Assembly (NCBI GenBank): GCA_964036315.1
Contig: CAXIWW010000817.1
Span: forward strand, 1,151,501-1,215,500
Source of the DNA: Acanthosepion esculentum
Taxonomy: Eukaryota; Mollusca; Cephalopoda; Sepiida; Sepiidae
Length of the DNA: 64,000 nt
Direction: 5' to 3'
Below, piece by piece: positions 11,630 through 25,126 of the stretch. Each line of letters opens with the position of its first letter. Position 1 is the first letter of the stretch. The position numbers were made by a program, and so were the translations under genes. A model generated the notes under the pieces. It was given only the letters and a program-made list of their open reading frames with translations, had not been told where the DNA came from and did no database searches.

Positions 11630-14600
11630 AACAGATCAGAGGCCATGCTGCTGGACGTAGTTCATCTATTTACATTAGACGCTCAAATATGTACAGAAAC
11701 CAACAGATCAGAATCATGGCTGCTGGACGTACAGTATAATATTACACAAGACGCTCCAATATAAACCTGAAGCTTACAGGTCAAAGGCCATGCTGCTGGA
11801 CGTAGTTAATCTTTTTACATTGGAAGCTCAAAGATGTACCAGAAACAAACAGATCAGAATCATGGCTGCTGGACGTAGTGTATCACCTTACATAAGACGC
11901 TCAAATATGGACCGGAAGCCAACAGGTCAGAGGCCATGCTGCTGGACGTAGTCTAATATCTTACATTAGACGCTCAAATATGGACCGGAAACCAACAGAT
12001 CAGAGGCCATGCTGCTGGACGTAGTATATCTATTTACATTAAACGCTCAAATAATGACGGGAAACCAACAGATCAGAATGACGTCTTCTCTACGTAGTGT
12101 ATCATCTTACACAAGACGCTCAAATATGACCCGAAGCCAACAGGTCAGAGGCCATGCTGCTGCATGTATTATAAAATCTTACATTAGATGCTCAAATATC
12201 GAACGGAAACCAACAGATCAGAGGCCATGCTGCTGGACGTAGTTTATCTTTTTACATTAGACGCTCAAATATGCACCGGAAACCAACAGATCAGAATCAT
12301 GGCTGCTGGAAATAGTGTATCATCTTACACAAGACGCTCAAATATGGACCGGAAGCCAACAGGTCAGAGCCCATGCTGCTGCATGTAGTCTAAAATCTTA
12401 CATTAGACGCTGAAATATGGTCCGGAAACCAATAGATCAGAGGCTATGCTACTGGACGTAGTTTATCTTTTTACATTAGATGCTCAAATATGCACCAGAA
12501 ACCAAGAGATCAGAATCATGGCTGCTTGCCGTAGTGTATCATCTTACACAAGACGTTCAAATATGGACCGGAAGCCAACAGGTCAAAGGCAATGCTGCTG
12601 GACGTCGTCTAAAATCTTACATTAGACGCTCAATTATGGACGGGAAACCAACAGATCCGAGGCCATGCTGCTGGGTGTAGTATATCTTTTTACATTAGAC
12701 GCTCAAAATATGCACCAGAAACCAACAGATCAGAATAATGGCTGCTGGGCGTAGTGTATCATCTTACACAAGACGCTCAAATATGGACCGGAAGCCAACA
12801 GGTCAGAGGCCATGCTGCTGGAGGTAGTCTAAAATCTTACATTAGACACTCAAATATGGACAGGAAACCAACAGATCAGAGGCCATGCTGCTGGACGTAG
12901 TTTATATTTTTACATTAGAAGCTCAAATATGTAACAGAAACCAACAGATCAGAATCATGGCTGCTGGACGGAGTGTATCATCTTACACAAGACGTCAAAA
13001 TATGGACCGAAAGCCAACAGGTCAGAGGCAAAGCTGCTGCATGTAGTCTAAAAGCTTACATTAGAGGCTCAAATATGGACCGGAAACCAACAGATCAGAG
13101 GCCATGCTGCTTGACGTAGTTTATCTTTTTACATTAGACGCACAAATATGCACCAGACACGAACAGATCAGAAACAGGGCTGCTGGACGTAGTGTATGAT
13201 CTTACACAAGACGCTCAAATATGGACCGTAAGCCAAAAGGTCAGAGGCCATGCTGCTGGCCATAATCTAAAATCTTACATTAGACGCTCAAATATGGACC
13301 GTAAACCAACAGATCAGAGGCCATGCTGCTGGACGTAGTTTACATTTCTACATTAGACGCTCAAATATGCACCAGAAAGCAAGAGATCAGAAACAGGGCT
13401 GCTAGACGTAGTGTATCATCTTACACAAGACGCTCAAATATGGACCGGAAGCCAACAGGTCAGAGTTCATGCTGCTGGTCGTTGTCTAAAATCTTACATT
13501 AGACGCACAAATATGGACCGGAAACCAACAGATCAGAGGCTATGCTGCAGGACGTAGTATATCTTTTTACATTAGACGCTCAAATATGCACCAGAAACCA
13601 ACAGATCAGAATCATGGCTGCTGGGCGTAGTTTATCATCTTACACAAGACGCTCAAATATGGACCGGAAGCTAACAGGTCAGAGGCCATGCTGCTGGACG
13701 TAGTCTAAAATCTTACATTAGACGCTCAAATAAGGACCGGAAACCAACAGATCAGAGGCCATGGTGCTGGACGTAGTTTATCTTTTTACATTAGACGCTC
13801 AAATATGCACCAGAAACCAAGATATCAGAATCATGGCTGCTGGCGTAGTGTATCACCTTACACAAGACGCTCAAATATGGACCGGAAGCCAACAGGTCCG
13901 AGGCGATGCTGCTGGACGTAGTCTAAAATCTTACATTAGAAGCTGAAATATGGACCGGAAACCAACAGATCAGAGGCCATGCTGCTGGACGTAGTTTATC
14001 TTTTTACATTAGACGCTCAAATATGCACCAGAAACCAAGAGATCAGAAACAGGGCTGCTGGACGTAGTTTATCATCTTACACAAGACGCACAAATATGGA
14101 CCGGAAGCCAACAGGTCAGATGCCATGCTGCTGGACGTTTTCTAAAATCTTACATTAGACGCTCAAATATCGACGGGAAACCAACAGATCAGAGGCCATG
14201 CTGCTTGACGTAGTTTATCTATTTACATTAGACGCTCAAATATGTACAGAAACCAACAGATCAGAAACATGTCTGCTGGACGTAGTGAATCATCTTACAC
14301 AAGACGCTCAAATATGGTCCGGAAACCAACAGATCAGAGGCCATGATGCTGGACGTAGTTAATCTTTTTACATTAGACGCTCAAATATGCACCAGAAACC
14401 AACAGATCAGAATCATGGCTGCTGGACGTAGTGTATCATCTTACACAAGACGCTCAAATATGGACCGGAAGCCAACAGGTCAGAGGCCATGCTGCTGCAT
14501 GTATTCTAAAATCTTACATAATATGCACATATATGTACCGGAAACCAACAGATCAGAGGCCAGGCTGCTGGACGTAGTTTATCTTTTTACATTAGACGCT

Positions 14601-17600
14601 CAAATATGCACCAGAAACCAACAGATCAGAATCATGGCTGCTGGGCGTAGTGTATAATCTTACAAAAGACGCACAAAAATGCATCAGAAACCAAGAGATC
14701 AGAAACAGGCCTGCTGGACGTAGTGTATCATCTTACACAGGCCGCTCAAATATGGACCAAAAGCCAACAGGTCAGAGGCCATGCTGCTTGGCGTAGTATA
14801 TCTTTTTACATGAGAATCTCAAATATGTACCAGAAACCAAAATATCAGAATCATGACTGCTGGACGTAGTGTATCACCTTACACAAGACGCTCAAATATG
14901 GACCGGAAGCCAACAGGTCAGAGGACATGCTGCTGGACGTATTCTAAAATCTTACATTAGACGCACAAATATGAACCGGAAACGAACAGATCAGAGGCCA
15001 TGCTGCTGGACGTAGTTTATCTTTTTACATCAGACGCTCAAATATGCACCAGAAACCAAGAGATCAGAATCATGGCTGCTGGACGTAGTGTGTCATCTTA
15101 CACAAAACGATCAAATATGGACCGGAAGCCAACAGGTCAGATGCCATGCTGCTTGACGTATTCTAAAATCTTACATTAGACGCTCAAATATTGACGGGAA
15201 ACCAACAGATCAGAGACCATGCTGCTGGACGTAGTTTATCTATTTACATTAGACGCTCAAATATGTACAGAAACCAACAGATCAGAATGATGTCTGCTGG
15301 ACGTAGTGTATCATCTTACACAAGACGTTCAAATATGGACCGGAAGCCAACAGATCAGAGGCCATGCTGCTGCATGTAATCTAAAATCTTACATTAGACG
15401 CTCAAATATCGTCCGGAAACCAACAGATCAGAGGCCATGATGCTGGACGTAGTTTATCTTTTTACATTAGAAGCTCAAATATGTACAGAAACCAACAGAT
15501 CAGAATCATGTCTGCTGGACGTAGTGTATCATCTTACACAAGACGCTCAAATATGAACTGGAAGCCAACAGGTCAGAGGCCATGCTGCTGGGGGTAGACT
15601 AAAATCTTACATTAGGCGCTCAAATATGGACGGGAAACCAACAGGTCAGAGGCCATGCTCCTGGACGTAGAACATTACATTTTACATTAGAAGCTCAAAT
15701 ATATACCAGAAACCAACAGATCAGAATCATGGCTGCTGGATGTAGTGTATCAAATTACACAAGACGCTCAAATATGGACCGGAAGCCAACAGGTCAGAGA
15801 CCATCATGCTGGACGGAGTCTAAAATCTTACATTAGACGCTCAAATATGGACCAGAGACCAACAGATCATAGGCTGTGCTGATGGTCGTAGTTTATCTTT
15901 TTACATTAGACGCTCAAAATATGGACCGGAAACCAACAGATCAGAGGCGATGCTGCTGGTCGTAGTTTATCTTTTTACATTAGACGCTCAAATATGCACC
16001 AGAAACCAAGAGATCAGAAACAGGGATGCTAGACGTAGTGTATCATCTTACACAAGACGCTCAAATGTGGACCCGAAACCAACAGATCAGAGGCCATGCT
16101 GCTGGACGTAGTTTATATTTTTATATTAGACGCTCAAATATGCACCAGAAACCAACAGATCAGAATCATGGCTGCCCGATGTAGTGTTTCATCTTACACA
16201 AGACGCTCAAATATGGAACGGAAACCAACAGATCAGAGGCCATGCTACAGGACGTAGTTTATATTTTTACATTAGAAGCCCAAATATGTGCAAGAAACCA
16301 ACAGATCAGAATCATGGCTGCTGGACGTAGTGTATCATCTTACACAAGACGCTCAAATATGGACCGGAAGCCAACAGATCAGAGGCAATGCTGCTGCATA
16401 TAGTCTAAAATCTTACATTAGACGCTTAAATATTGACCGGAAACCAACAGGTCAGAGGCCATGCTGCTGGTGGTAGTCTAAAAACTTACATTAGGCGCTC
16501 AAATATGGACGGGAAACCAACAGGTCAGAGGCCATGCTGCTGGTGGTAGTTTATCTTTTTACATTAGAAGCTCAAATATGTACCAGAAACAAACAGATCA
16601 GAATCATGGCTGCTGGACGTAGTGTATCAACTTACACAAGACGCTCAAATATCGACCGGAAGCCAACAGGTCAGAGACTATGCTGCTGGAAGGAGTCTAA
16701 AATCTTACATAACACGCACAAATAAGGACCGGAAACCAACAGATCAGAGGCTATGCTGCGGGACGTCATGTAATATCTTACATTAGAGGCTCAAATGTGG
16801 ACCGGAAACCAACAGATCAGAGGCCATGCTGCTGGACGTAGTTTATCTTTTTACATTAGACGCTCATGTGTCATCTTACACAAGACGCTCAAACATGGAC
16901 CGGAAGCCAACAGGTCAGAGGCCATGCTGCTGGGCGTTGTCTAAAATCTTACATTAGAAGCTCAAATATGCACCAGAAACGAACAGATCAGAATCATGGC
17001 TGCTGGACGTAATGTATCATGTTACACAAGACGCTAAAACCTGGACCGGAAGCCAACAGGTCAGAGGCCATGCTGCTGGACGTAGACTAAAATCTTACAT
17101 TAGACGCTCAAATATGGACCGGAAACCAACAGATCAGAGTTCATTCTGCTGGTCGTAGCTTATCATTTTGCATTAGACGCTAACATATGCACCAGAAACC
17201 AAGAGATCAGAAACAGGCTTGCATTGACGTAGTGAATCATCTTACACAAGACGCTCAAATATGGACCGGAAGCCAACAGGTCAGAGGCCATGCTGCTGGA
17301 GGTAGTCTAAAATCTTACATTAGACGCTCAAATATGGACCGGAAACCAACAAATCCGTGGCCATGCTGCTGGACGTACTTTATCTTTTTACATTAGACGC
17401 TCAAATATGCACCAGAAACCAAGAGATCAGAATAATGGCTGCTGGACGTAGTGTATCATCTTACACGAGAGGCTCAAATATGGACCGGAAGCCAACAGGT
17501 CAGAGGCCATGCTGCTGGACGTCATGTTAAATCTTACATTAGACGCTCAAATATGGACCGGAAACCAACAGATCAGAGGCCATGCTGCTGGACGTAGTTT

Positions 17601-18647
17601 ATCTTTTAACATTAGACGCTCAAATATGCACCAGAAACCAAGAGATCAGAAACAGGGCTGCTGGACGTAGTGTATCATCTTATACAAGACGCTCAAATAT
17701 GAACCGGAAGCCAACAAGTCAGAGGCTATGCTGCTGGCCGTAGTCTAAAATCTTACATTAGACGCTCAAATGTGGACCGGAAGCCAAGCGGTCAGAGGCC
17801 ATGCTGCTGGAGGTACTTTGAAATCTTACATTAGACGCTCAAATATGGACCGGAAAACAACAGATCAGAAGCCATGCTGTTGGACGGAATCTAAAATCTT
17901 ACTTTAGACGCTCAAATATGGACCGGAAACAGACAGATCAGAGGCCATGCTGTTTGACATAGTTTATCATTTTACATTAGACGCTCATATATGCACCAGA
18001 AGCCAACAGATCAGAATCATGGCTGCTGGACGTAATGTATCATGTTACACAAGACGTTCAAACATGGACCGGAAGACAACATGTCAGAGGCCATGCTGCT
18101 GGACGTAATCTAAAATCTTACATTAGAAGCTCAAATATGGACCGGAAACCAATAGATCAGAGGCCATGCTGCTGGCTGCTGGACGTAGCTTATCTTTTTA
18201 CATTAGACGCTCACGTATGCACCAGAAACCAAGAGATCAGAAACAGGGCTGCCTCACGTAGTGTATCATCTTACACAAGACGCTCAAATATGGACCGGAA
18301 GCCAACATGTCAGAGGCCATGCTGCTGGACGTAGTTTATCTTTTTACATTAGACGATCAAATATGCAACAGAAACCAAGAGGTCAGAAACAGGGCTACTG
18401 GACGTACTGTATCATCTTACACAAGACGCTCAAATATGGACCGGAAGCCCACAGGTCAGAGGCCATGCTGCTTGGCGTAATCTAAAATCTTTCATTAGAC
18501 GCAAAAATATGGACCGGAAACCAACAGATCCGTGGCAATGCTGCTGGACGTAGTTTATCTTTTTACATTAGACGCTCAAATATGCGCCAGAAGCCAACAA
18601 GTCCATGCTGCTGGACTGAATCTAAAAAGACGCTCAAATGTGGACCG
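11630..18647 (+). repeat. Sat-D higher-order satellite array, block D1
   Basis: About 32 copies of a 219-bp higher-order repeat made of three 73-bp monomers in fixed order. Monomer 1 has GTAGTTTATCTTTTTACATT, monomer 2 has GTAGTGTATCATCTTACACA, and monomer 3 has GTAGTCTAAAATCTTACATT; all share GACGCTCAAATAT. Monomer 2 has two states, AGAATCATGG and AGAAACAGGG, interspersed along the array. Some trimers have lost a monomer, for example around 14520-14560 and 17740-17960. Short frames starting ATGCTGCTGGACGTAGT recur once per trimer and end within 60-104 codons; I treat them as repeat by-products. The block ends at TGGACCG (18647). Confidence 0.95.
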
Positions 18648-19328
18648 TTTAGGACCGCATGACAATTTCCGCAAATGAGCTAACACTAGTCGCCATATCG
18701 TTGAATTTCGCCTCCAGTCTATTCAAAGTGTCGAAAAAAACTTTTGTAATTATGGACAAGGCAAGAAATTTTCGACAATTAGTCTCCAATATTTAGTGGA
18801 TTCGATAAAAAGGAAAAAATAGAAATGCAGTCTTATTGTTGACACTGGAATTTGGAGGCTGTACATTGTCAGACGACATACCATGCACATAGTGAAAGGT
18901 GTACTTTTTACTATCTGACCAAATTGAAAATCCCTGTAAACATAGACAAATCAAATAATTGCACACAAATTGATAACCATTTTTAAAATATTTCTTTTAA
19001 TGGAAAAAAGTTATAAAGAACTGAAATATGACTGATTTCCCAGTTGAGGGCCGCATGAAAATTTCCGCAAAGGGGCTAACACAAGTCCCCATATCGCTGA
19101 ATTTTGCCTCGACTCTTATCAATGTGTAGAAAAAACATTTGGTATTATGGATAAGTCAAAAAATTTCCGACATTTTGACACCAATATTTTGTGAATTCGA
19201 TAAAAAGAAAAATTAGAAATGCAGTCTTATTGTGCACACTGGAATTCGGACGCTGTAAATTGTTAGACGACATACCGCGCACATGGTTAAAGCTGTACTT
19301 TTTACTATCTGACCAAATGAAAAATCCC
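18648..19328 (+). repeat. Sat-C, block C2 (about 1.7 units)
   Basis: Enters the unit at TTTAGGACCGCATGAC right after Sat-D and has unit anchors at 18727 and 19123, 396 bp apart. It leaves at GAAAAATCCC, where Sat-B in minus orientation begins. C1 and C2 flank D1 in the same orientation but their phases do not join: about 256 bp of the unit would be missing, so D1 is not a clean insertion into a C array. The 80-residue minus-strand frame seen in other units is broken here by small indels. Confidence 0.9.
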
Positions 19329-20570
19329 TTACAAGCAATCTCAGGCTGCTACAAAACGGCATTTCCTGGCTCTTTTGTGAAACCTGCCTTACAAGCAATC
19401 TCAGGCTGATACAAGCCCACACCTGCTGCCTCTTCTGTGAAAACTGCGCTAAAATCAATCTCAGGTTGCTAAAAATCGACATCTCCTGACTGTTTTGTGA
19501 CAACTGTCTTACAATCAATCTCAGGCTGCAGCAAGCTAATTCTCCTGGCTTTTTGTGCCATTTGCCTTACAAGCAATCCCACGCAGCTACGAGCCCATTT
19601 CTCCTGGCTTGTTGTGACAACTGCCTTACAACGAATCTCAGGCTGCAGCAAGCCCAATTCTCCTGGCTCATTTTGTGAAAACAGCCTTACAAGCAATCTC
19701 AGGCTGCTACAATCCGAATACGCCTGGCTCTTTTGTGACACCTGCCTTACAAGCAATCTCAGGCTGCTACGAGCCCATTTCTCCTGGCTTTTTGTGGAAA
19801 GTGCCTTACACGCAATCTTAGGATTCTACGAGCCGGTTCTCCTGGGAGATTTGTGAAAATTGCCTTACAAGCAATCTCATTCTTCTACAAGCCTACACCT
19901 GCTGGCACTTTTAGGACAACTGCATTACAAGCAATCTCAGGCTGCTAAAAAATCGATCCCCCGGCTCTTTCGTGACAAATGCCTTACAAGCAATCTCAGG
20001 CTGCAGCAAGCCCAATGTTCCTGGCTTTTTTGCCAATTGCCTTACAAAATAATCCCAGGCTGCTACGAGCCGATTTCTCAAGCCTCTTTTGTGGCGACTA
20101 CCTTACAAGCAATCTCAGGCTGCTACAAGACGAATTCTACTGGCTCTTTTGTGACAACTCCCTTACAAGCAATGTCAGGCTGCTATGATCCGATTTCTCT
20201 TAAGACTTTTGTGAAAACTGCCTTACATGAAATCTCAGGCTACTACAAGCCGAATACGCCTTGCTCTTTTGAGGCAACTGCCTTACAAGCAGTCTCAGGC
20301 TGCTACAAAACGACATATCCTGGCTCTTTTGTGAAAACTGCCTTACAACAATCTCAGGCTAATACAAGCCTACACCTGCTGGCTCTTCTGTGAAAACTGC
20401 CTTACAAGCAATCTCAGGGTGCTATTGGCCGACTTCATCGGGCAATTTGTGAAAACTGTCTTACAAAGGATCTCAGGTTGCTACAAGCCGATTTCTCCTG
20501 CCTCTATACTGCCAACTGCCTTCCAAGCAATCTCAGGTTTCTACGAGCCTGGCTCTTCTATGAAAACTGC
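19310..20570. repeat. Left arm of an imperfect palindrome around block B2
   Basis: Reading from GACCAAATGAAAAATCCCTT inward, the order of unusual variants matches the reverse complement of about 24055-25126. Examples are CAAGCCCACACC, ATCCGAATACGC, GATTCTACGAGCCGGTT, CTACACCTGCTGGCACTTTT, CCAATGTTCCTGGC and AGACGAATTCTACTGG. The left arm has about 240 bp (near 19462-19700) that the right arm lacks. The match fades after CTGGCTCTTCTATG (about 20565). Confidence 0.85.
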
Positions 20571-21248
20571 CTTACAAGCAATCTCAGGCTGGATCCAGCC
20601 ATATTCTCCTGACTTTTTGTGCCAATTGCTTTAAAAGCAATCCCAGGCGGCCACGTGCCGATTTCTCCTGGCTCTTTTGTGGTATCTGCCTTACAAGAAA
20701 TCTCAGGCTGCCGCTAGTCCAATTCTCCTGACTTTTTGTGCCAATTGCCTTACAAGCAATCCCAGGATGCTACGAGCCGATTTCTCCTGGCCTTTTGTGG
20801 CAACTTCATTACAAGCCGACTTATCTTGGCTCTTTTGTGAAACTGCCTTACAAGTAATATCAGGCGGCTACAAAACGACATCTCCTGTCTCTTTTGTGAA
20901 ACTGCCTTACAAGCAATCTCAGGCGGCTACAAGCCGAATACGCCTGGCTCTATTGTGAAACTGCCTTACAAGCAATCTCAGATCGCTACAAATCGACATC
21001 TCCTGGCTCTTTTGTGTCTTTTGTTAGGACTGTTCTCCTAACTTTTTGTGCCAATTGCCCTAAAAGCAATCCCAGGCGGCTACGTGCGGATTTCTCCTGG
21101 CTCTTTTGTGGTAACTGCCTTACAAGCAATCTCAGGCTGCAACAAGCCGAATTCTCCTGGTTCTATTGTGACAACTGCCTTACAAACAATCTCAGGCTGC
21201 AGCAATCCCAATTCTCTTAGCTTTTTGTGCCAATTGCATTACAAGCAG
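19329..21248 (-). repeat. Sat-B array in minus orientation, block B2 left part
   Basis: About 32 monomers read as the reverse complement of B1 (anchor CTTACAAGCAATCTCAGGCT). The leftmost 1.2 kb is an inverted copy of the right end of B2. The block ends at ACAAGCAG (21248), where plus-oriented Sat-B begins with ACTAGCGG. Long plus-strand frames here have the same 20-residue period as the minus-strand frames of B1. Confidence 0.95.
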
Positions 21249-24200
21249 ACTAGCGGAAAACCTGAGATTGATTGTAAGTCTGTTTTAAAACAAAAGAGAC
21301 AGGTGATGTCGTTTTGTAGCAGCCTGAGATTGATTTAAGGCGGTTTTCACAAAAGAGACAAGAGAAGTCGGCTCGTAGACGCCTGAGATTGCATGTAAGG
21401 CAGTTGCCACAAAACTTGTAAGGCAATTTGCACAAAAGAGCCAGGAGAATTCGGCTTGCTGCAGCCTGAGATTGCTTGTAAGGCTGTTACCACAAAAGAG
21501 CCAGGAGAAATCGGCACGTAGCCGCCTGGGATTGCTTTTAAGGCAATTGGCACAAAAAGTCAGGAGAACTGTCCTGGCGGAAGACTGAGATTGCTTGTAA
21601 AGCAGTTGTCACAAAAGAGACAGGAGATGTCGATTTGTAGCGGCCTGATATTACTTGTAAGGCAGTTTTCACAAAAGAGCCAAGTGAAGTTGGCTTGTAG
21701 CTGCCTGACATTGCTTGTAAGGCAGTTGTCACAAAATCGCCAGGAGAATTCGGCTTGTAGCAGCCGGAGATTACTTGCAAGGCAGTTTTCACAAAAGAGC
21801 CAAGAGAAGTCGGCTCGTAGCAGCCTGATATTTATTGTAAGGCAGTTGTCATAAAAGCGCCAGGAGAATTCGGCTCTTAGCAGCCTGAGATTTCTTTTAA
21901 GGCAGTTGCCACAAAAGCGCCAGGAGAAATCCGCTCGTAGCCGCTTGGGATTGCTTGTAAGGCAATTCGCACAAAAAGCCAGGAGAATTCATATTGCTGC
22001 AGCCTGAGAATGCTTGTAAGGCAGATGCCACAAATGAGCCAGAAGAAATCGGTTCGTAGCAGCCTGGGATAGGTTGTAAGGCAGTTGTAACAAAAAGAGC
22101 CAGTATATGTCGATTTGTAGCGGCCAATTCGGCTTGTAGCAGGCTGAGATTGCTTGTAAGGCAGTTTTCACAAAATAGCCAAGAGAAGTCGGCTCGTAGC
22201 AGTCTGACATTGCTTGTAAGGCAGTTTTCACAAAAGAGCCAGGAGAATCCGGGTTGTTGCAGACTGAGATTGCTTGTAAGGCAGTTGCTGCAAAAGAGGC
22301 AGGAGAAATCGGCTTGTAGCAGCCTGAGATACTTTTTAAGACAGTTTTCACAAATAGCCCGGAGAAGTGGACCGATAGCAGCGGGAGATTGCTTGTAAGG
22401 GAGTTGTCAAAAAAGAGTCAGCAGGTGTAAGTTTGTAGAAGCCTGAGATTGCGTGTAAAGCAATTTTCACAAAAAGCCAGGAGAAACGGGCTCGTAGCTG
22501 CGTGGAATTGCTTGTAATGAAATTGGCACAAAAATCCAAGAGAATTGGGCTTGCTGCTGTGATTGCATGTAAGGCAGTTGCTACAAAAGAGCAAGGCGTA
22601 TTCGGCTTGTAGAAGCCTGAGATTGCTTGTAAGGCAGTTTTCACAAGAGAGCCAAGAGAAGTCGGCTCGGAGCAGCCTGACATTGCTTGTATGGCAGTTG
22701 TCATAAAAGAGCCAGGAGAATTCGGTTTGTAGCAGCCTGAGATTGCTTGTAAGGCAGTTGCCTCAAAAAGCCTGGAGAAATGGGATTGCTGCAGCCTGAG
22801 ATTGCTTTTCAGGCAGTTGTCACAATAGAGCCAGGATAATTCGGCTTGTAGCAGCTTGAGATTGCTTGTAAGGCTGTTACCACAAAACAGCCAGGAGAAA
22901 TCGTCACGTAGCCGCCTGGGATTGCTTTTTTAAGGCAATTGGCACAAAAATAATTGGCCTAGCGGCAGCCTGATATTGCTTATGAGACAGTTCGCACGAA
23001 AGAGACAGTAGACGTCGATTTGTAGCGGCCTGAGATTGCTTGCAAGGCAGTTTCACAAAAGAGACAGGAGATGTGGGTTTGTAGCAGCCTGAGATTGATT
23101 GTAAGGCAGTTTTCACAAAAGAGGCATGAGAAGTCGGCTCGTAGCATCCTGATTTTGCTTGTAAGGCAGTTGTCTCAAGAGAGCCAGGAGAATTCGGCTT
23201 GTAGCAGCCTGAGATTGCTTTTCAGGCAGTTGTCACAATAGAGCCAGGATAATTCGGCTTTTAGCAGCTTGAGATTGCTTGTAAGGCAGTTACCACAAAA
23301 CAGCCAGGAGAAATCGTCACGTAGCCGCCTGGGATTGCTTTTTTAAGGCAATTGGCACAAAAAGTAATTGGCCTAGCGGCAGCCTGATATAGCTTGTAAG
23401 ACAGTTCGCACAAAAGAGACAGTAGATGTCGATTTGTAGCAGCCTGAGTTTGCTTGTAATACAGTTGCCACAAAAGAGCCAGGAGAAATCGGCTCGTTGG
23501 TGCCTGGGATTGCTTGTAAGACAATTGGCACAAAAAGCCGAAAGAGTTGGGGTTGCTGCAGGCTGACATGGCTTGTAAGGCAGTTTCCACAAATGAACCA
23601 AGAAAAGTCTGCTCGTAGCAGCCTGAAATTGCTTGTAAGGCAGTTGCCAAAAAAGTGCCAGGACAAATCGGCTTGTAGCAGCCTGAGTTTGCTTGTAAGC
23701 CACTTGTCATCGAAGAGCCAGGCGTAGTCGGCCCGTAACATCCTGAGATTGCTTGTAAGGCAGTTCTCACAAAAGATCCAGGAGAATTCGTCTTGTAGAG
23801 GCCTGGTATTGCTTGTAAGGCAGTTGCCACAAAAGAGCCAGGTGAAATACGCTCGTAGCAGCCTGGGATTACTTGTAAGGCAATTGGCAAAAAAAGCCAG
23901 GAGAATTGGGCTTGCTGCAGCCTGAGATTGCTTGTAAGGCAGATGCCACAAAAGAGAAAGGCGTAGTCAGCTTGTAGTAGCCTGAGATTTCTTGTAAGGC
24001 AGTTGTCACGAAAGAGCCAGGAGATCGATTTGTTGCGGCCGTAGATTGCTTGTAAGGCATTTGTCATAGAAGATCCAGGCATAGTCGGCTCGTAGCAGCC
24101 TGAGATTGCTTGGAAATAAGTTGGCACAAAAGAGGCAGGAGAAATCGGCTTGTAGCAGCCTGAGATCCTTTGTAAGACAGTTTTCACAAATAGCCCGGAG

Positions 24201-25107
24201 AAGTCGGCCGATAGCAGCGGGAGATTGCTTGTAAGGGAGTTGTAAAAAAAGAGTCAGCAGGTGTAAGTTTGTAGAAGCCTGAGATTGCGTGTAAAGCCAG
24301 GGTAAACGGGCTCGTAGCTGCGTGGAATTGCTTGTAATGAAATTGGCACAAAAATCCAAGAGAATTGGGCTTGCTGCTGTGATTGCATGTAAGGCAGTTG
24401 CTACAAAAGAGCCAGGCGTATTCGGCTTGTAGAAGCCTGAGATTGCTTGTAAGGCAGTTTACACAAGAGAGCCAAGAGAAGTCGGCTCGGAGCAGCCTGA
24501 CATTGCTTGTAAGGCAGTTGTCACAAAAGAGCCAGTAGAATTCGTCTTGTAGCAGCCTGAGGTTGCTTGTAATGCAGTCGCCACAAAAGAGCCTTGAGAA
24601 ATCGCCTCGTAGCAGCCTGGGATTATTTTGTAAGGCAATTGGCAAAAAGGCCAGGAACATTGGGCTTGCTGCAGCCTGACGTTGCTTGTAAGGCAGTTGT
24701 CACGAAAGAGCCAGGAGATCGATTTTTTAGCAGCCTGAGATTGCTTGTAATGCAGTTGTCTTAAAAGTGCCAGCAGGTGTAGGCTTGTAGAAGAATGAGA
24801 TTGCTTGTAAGGCAATTTTCACAAATCTCCCAGGTGAACCGGCTCGTAGAATCCTATGTTTGCGTGTAAGGCACTTTCCACAAAAAGCCAGGAGAAATGG
24901 GATCGTAGCAGACTGAGATTGCTTGTAATGCAGGTGTCACAAAAGAGCCCAGCGTATTCGGATTGTAGCAGCCTGCGATTGATTTTGCGCAGTTTTCACA
25001 GAAGAGCCAGGTGGTGTGGGCTTGTATCAGCCTGAGATTGCTTGTAAGGCAGTTTTCACAAAAGAGCAAGGAAATGCCGTTTTGTAGCAGCCTGAGATTG
25101 CTTGTAA
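21249..25107 (+). repeat. Sat-B array in plus orientation, block B2 right part
   Basis: About 64 monomers in plus orientation. Internal duplications are visible: 22325-22740 repeats at about 24165-24520 (offset 1.82-1.84 kb), sharing TAGCCCGGAGAAG and GGGCTTGCTGCTGTGATTGC. The stretch 22916-23240 repeats at 23330 onward. The block ends at GCTTGTAAGGGA, fused to reversed Sat-C. Minus-strand frames, the longest at 23261-24187, have the 20-residue repeat period and are not regarded as genes. Confidence 0.95.
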
Positions 25108-25126
25108 GGGATTTTTCATTTGGTCA
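24055..25126. repeat. Right arm of the imperfect palindrome around block B2
   Basis: Reverse-complement partner of 19310-20570. Both arms end outward in the same Sat-B/Sat-C fusion (CTTGTAAGGGATTTTTCATT here, its complement at 19310-19335) and stay alike up to GGTCA in Sat-C. The fusion existed before or was copied with the inversion. About 3.5 kb of Sat-B separates the arms. Confidence 0.85.

Noticed and set aside
12009..12680. Short ATG-started frames repeating in Sat-D
   Set aside because: One arises per 219-bp trimer, they end at different places with each mutation, and they have no ribosome or splice context or recognised product.
11630..18647. Centromere core assignment
   Set aside because: The trimeric higher-order repeat is suggestive, but I see no CENP-B box, the family is not recognised, and there are no chromatin data.
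18648..18660. Telomere-like TTTAGGG in Sat-C
   Set aside because: A single heptamer per unit in AGTTTAGGGCC, never in tandem; expected by chance.
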